A stretch of DNA of 64,000 nt from Actinopolymorpha pittospori (GTDB lineage: Bacteria > Actinomycetota > Actinomycetes > Propionibacteriales > Actinopolymorphaceae), in contig NZ_JADBEM010000001.1 in the NCBI RefSeq assembly GCF_014873875.1, positions 4,402,001 to 4,466,000 of the forward strand, given 5' to 3'. A model generated the notes under the pieces. It had not been told where the DNA came from. It ran no database searches and was given only the letters and a program-made list of their open reading frames with translations. Both the position numbers and the translations under genes were made by a program. This document shows positions 61,935 to 64,000 of this stretch, in pieces; positions within the stretch are counted from its first letter, which is position 1; each line of letters opens with the position of its first letter.

Positions 61935-62816
61935 TCAGGCGCCCGCCTTCCCGAGGTCGATCGCGCTCGCGACCTCGCGGAGCAGGTCGAGGTGGTCGTC
62001 GACGCCCCGCAGGCCCGCGCGCATGGTGTTGACCGACAGGTGGGTCGCGCCCAACTTCCGCCAGGTCTCCACGGTCTCCGGAACCGAGCCAAGCGTGTCC
62101 CGGGTGACTGTGAGACGACCCTCCATGCCCAGGGACGCCGGTTCGCGGCCGGCCTCGCGCGCGCCCTGGTGCACGATCTCGATCGCGCGGTCGAGTTCGG
62201 GACCGGGCGCGAACTGCGGGAACCACCCGTCACCCAGCCGCCCGGCACGACGCAGTGCGCGGGGCGCGGACTGCGCTCCGATCCAGACCGGGATCGGCCG
62301 CTGCACCGGAAGCGGGAGAATGCCCGCGCCGGTCACCTGGTGATGGTCGCCGGTGAAGTCGACGACCGGCTCCGACCACAGCCGCCGGAGCAGCTCGATC
62401 TGCTCGTCGATCCGCCGGCCACGACTGGAGAAGTCCTCGCCGAGGGCTTCGTACTCCACGGCGTTCCATCCGATGCCGACACCGACGCGGGTGCGGCCGC
62501 GCGCCAGGACGTCGACCTCGGCGGCCTGCTTGGCCACCAGTGCCGTCTGGCGTTGCGGTAGCACGATGACCCCCGTCACCAGCTCAAGCGAACAGATGGC
62601 GGCGAGGTAGCCGAACAACACGAACGGCTCGTGGAACGGGTCCGTGTGGCTGTAGGCGCCTGACCAGCCGGGATGGGCGGCCGGGTCGGCACCGAGGACG
62701 TGGTCGTAGACGAGGACGTGGGTGTATCCGAGATCCTGGACGGTTGTGGCGTAGGTACGGATGTCGTCAGGATCGGCGCTCATTTCGATCTGCGGAAAGA
62801 CGGCTCCGATTCGCAT
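61935..62816 (-). CDS. LLM-class F420-dependent oxidoreductase (TIGR03619-type)
   Basis: A 293-residue luciferase-like barrel. MRIGAVFPQIEMSADPDDIRTYATTVQDLGYTHVLVYDHVLGADP, ELVTGVIVLPQRQTALVAKQAAEVDVLARGRTRVGVGIGWNAVEYEALGEDFSSRGRRIDEQI and RPIPVWIGAQSAPRALRRAGRLGDGWFP are characteristic of the F420-binding branch. The substrate is unknown. The second such gene in this window, at 38252-39172, is a distant paralog. It is divergent from the GDPD gene across the minisatellite region. Confidence 0.92.
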   Translation of the reverse strand: MRIGAVFPQIEMSADPDDIRTYATTVQDLGYTHVLVYDHVLGADPAAHPGWSGAYSHTDPFHEPFVLFGYLAAICSLELVTGVIVLPQRQTALVAKQAAEVDVLARGRTRVGVGIGWNAVEYEALGEDFSSRGRRIDEQIELLRRLWSEPVVDFTGDHHQVTGAGILPLPVQRPIPVWIGAQSAPRALRRAGRLGDGWFPQFAPGPELDRAIEIVHQGAREAGREPASLGMEGRLTVTRDTLGSVPETVETWRKLGATHLSVNTMRAGLRGVDDHLDLLREVASAIDLGKAGA

Positions 62817-63223
62817 GACTCCCTCCTACCACAACCTGTTCGGTCGCTGTCCGACCTGATCACGGGCCCTCGAGGTGACGCGGCCCACGTCCTGCGACAC
62901 CGACCGTTCGCCCTCCGTCCGCCACCCCGTCGCCGGGCGCGCGGACACTGCCGACGGCACCTCGTTCCGGTCCTGGCCGGCGCGTTCGCCCGAGCCACCG
63001 CCCGAGCCACCGCCCGAGCCACCGCCCGAGCCACCGCCCGAGCCACCGCCCGAGCCACCGCCCGAGCCACCGCCCGAGCCACCGCCCGAGCCACCGCCCG
63101 TGCCACCGCCCGCCTGGCCGGCACGTGAGCGCCGGCTGGACGCCGAGCCGGCAGGTCGGTAACGCTGGTGCCCGCTGGCCGCGCCCGCCCATGGGCGACA
63201 CCCGTCGCAGGAGGAAACGTTCG
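62817..63223. other. Divergent intergenic region dominated by a 12-bp minisatellite
   Basis: About 407 bp between the F420-type oxidoreductase and the GDPD gene. It must hold both promoters. Open frames in all directions translate the repeat into simple peptides (PEPP, ATAR, GGGS), so none is a credible gene. Confidence 0.6.
62988..63107. repeat. 12-bp tandem repeat, nine perfect copies plus one variant
   Basis: The unit gcccgagccacc is repeated without change from 62988 to 63095, and a tenth copy has one substitution. Identity of the copies suggests recent expansion and variable copy number. Confidence 0.95.
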
Positions 63224-64000
63224 ATGCTCGATCAGTCCGCTGCCGCACAGGCCACGCAGAGCGCGCGGGAGGGGCGACGCGACGTGATCGTCGTCGGACA
63301 CCGCGGGGCGTCCGGGGTGGCGCCGGAGAACACCGTGGCGGCCATCCGCGAAGCCGCCCGGCAGGGGGCCGACTACGCCGAGGTCGACGTCGTACTCAGC
63401 AAGGACGGCGTGCCCGTGCTCGTGCACGACAACACGCTGGCCCGCACCACGAACGCCAGGGAGGTCTTCCCGGACCGTGCGCCGTGGACGGTCGGCGACT
63501 TCACCCTGGCCGAGCTGCGGACGCTGGACGCGGGCTCGTGGTTCGACGAGAGCTTCGCCGGCGAGCGCGTCCCGACGTTCCGCGAGGCGCTCGAAGCCTT
63601 CGACCAGTACGGCATCGGCGTGTGGCTCGAGCTCAAGGGCGCCGGACGCCACCCCGACTTCGCGCCGGCCGTGGCGGAGGTCCCGCGCACCACGCCGGGA
63701 GGCTGGCTGACCGCACCGGACCGCGAGCGCCGGTTCGTCGCGACCTCGTTCGACTGGGAGACCCTCGCGACCTTCGCCGACCTGATCGACCATGCCGTAC
63801 CGATCGGCGGCATCGCGGAGGCCGTCCCCGACGACGCGAAGCTGCGGGAGCTGTCGGGGTGGATGGACTTCTTCATCCCCCACTACCGCCGGCTGGCCCA
63901 GGGCGACATCGTCCGCATCCGGGCGGCGGGGCTGCGCCCGGCGTTCTGGACGCCGAACGACCCGGTGGCCGTGGCGTCACTGGTCGCGCAGGGCGCCGAC
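63224..64000 (+). CDS. Glycerophosphodiester phosphodiesterase family protein (3' end outside window)
   Basis: The visible 259 residues match the GDPD barrel, which hydrolyses glycerophosphodiesters to glycerol 3-phosphate and an alcohol. The catalytic His and Glu-Asp ligands are in VVGHRGASGVAPENTVAAIREAARQGADYAEVDVVLSKDGVPVLVHDNTLARTT, and Glu/Lys in GVWLELKGAGRHP. There is no signal peptide, so it is cytoplasmic. ATG at 63224 follows GGAGG at 9 bases. The frame is still open at the window end; the family is usually 250-300 residues, so little is missing. Confidence 0.92.
   Translation, partial: MLDQSAAAQATQSAREGRRDVIVVGHRGASGVAPENTVAAIREAARQGADYAEVDVVLSKDGVPVLVHDNTLARTTNAREVFPDRAPWTVGDFTLAELRTLDAGSWFDESFAGERVPTFREALEAFDQYGIGVWLELKGAGRHPDFAPAVAEVPRTTPGGWLTAPDRERRFVATSFDWETLATFADLIDHAVPIGGIAEAVPDDAKLRELSGWMDFFIPHYRRLAQGDIVRIRAAGLRPAFWTPNDPVAVASLVAQGAD

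Noticed and set aside
62988..63107. Possible CRISPR array
   Set aside because: The units are contiguous 12-mers with no spacers and no cas genes nearby. The same reasoning excludes the 13-, 14- and 15-bp arrays.
62875..63162. A PEPP-repeat open frame, and GGGS- or ATAR-repeat frames, over the minisatellite
   Set aside because: All six frames stay open because the 12-bp unit has no stop in any frame; none has a credible start region or domain.

Overview
The window is very GC-rich with dense, mixed-strand genes, frequent GTG starts, ATGA/GTGA stop-start overlaps and F420/mycothiol-type enzyme families. This fits a soil or plant-associated actinomycete. The many secreted carbohydrate-active proteins suggest something near Propionibacteriales (Actinopolymorpha-like), but that placement is inference. 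No rRNA, tRNA or CRISPR array was seen.

Layout. 1-8.2 kb: NhaA antiporter with thioredoxin tail, a GH16-type glucanase, the murT-gatD peptidoglycan amidation pair and a secreted propeller/discoidin protein. 8.4-14.5 kb: a frameshifted DinB-like gene, DUF488, a zinc-finger/HTH gene that appears to start at ACG, an IS1380-family element splitting it from a GIY-YIG (UvrC-like) gene, and an ankyrin protein. 14.6-21 kb: a GNAT-VOC fusion and a two-gene ABC exporter split by an IS110-family element. 21.2-24.1 kb: a Tat-exported lyase-like protein and a padR-monooxygenase operon behind five 14-bp tandem repeats. 24.1-27.7 kb: a cobalamin operon (cobT-cobU fusion, cobS, ECF S component) under a cobalamin riboswitch. 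27.8-30.8 kb: aldo/keto reductase, flavin enzyme, SoxR-like regulator and an aminotransferase with an internal deletion. 30.8-34.6 kb: an iron ABC importer behind an IdeR/DmdR-type iron box, with single-base frameshifts in permease and ATPase. 34.7-40.3 kb: sulfotransferase, repeat-rich membrane protein, sugar transporter, F420-type oxidoreductase, deaminase and YceI. 40.4-43.4 kb: a DUF222/HNH pseudogene holding a decayed IS4-family element. 43.7-64 kb: formamidase-like, Nudix-GNAT fusion, DUF4832 and PIG-L/CBM9 secreted proteins, GH32 and two Gfo/Idh/MocA oxidoreductases, TerC behind a probable manganese riboswitch, a GGDEF protein, a sugar isomerase, a DUF7674-like pseudogene and a GDPD phosphodiesterase running off the end.

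The most interesting signal is the 200-nt noncoding left end of the IS110-family element (17790-17998). It folds on paper into two consecutive hairpins. Each carries a 7-nt segment exactly complementary to the right half of, respectively, the reconstructed target site (GCATGAG against CTCATGC) and the element's own joined ends (TAATGAG against CTCATTA). This is the architecture expected of a bridge RNA, here specifying the start/stop overlap of an ABC exporter gene pair.

Two cautions apply. First, at least four otherwise conserved genes (DinB-like, FbpB, FbpC, DUF7674-like) are each broken by the apparent loss of one base, which may be base-calling error rather than gene decay. Second, short tandem repeats (9, 12, 13, 14 and 15 bp) are unusually common here, several of them in frame inside genes.
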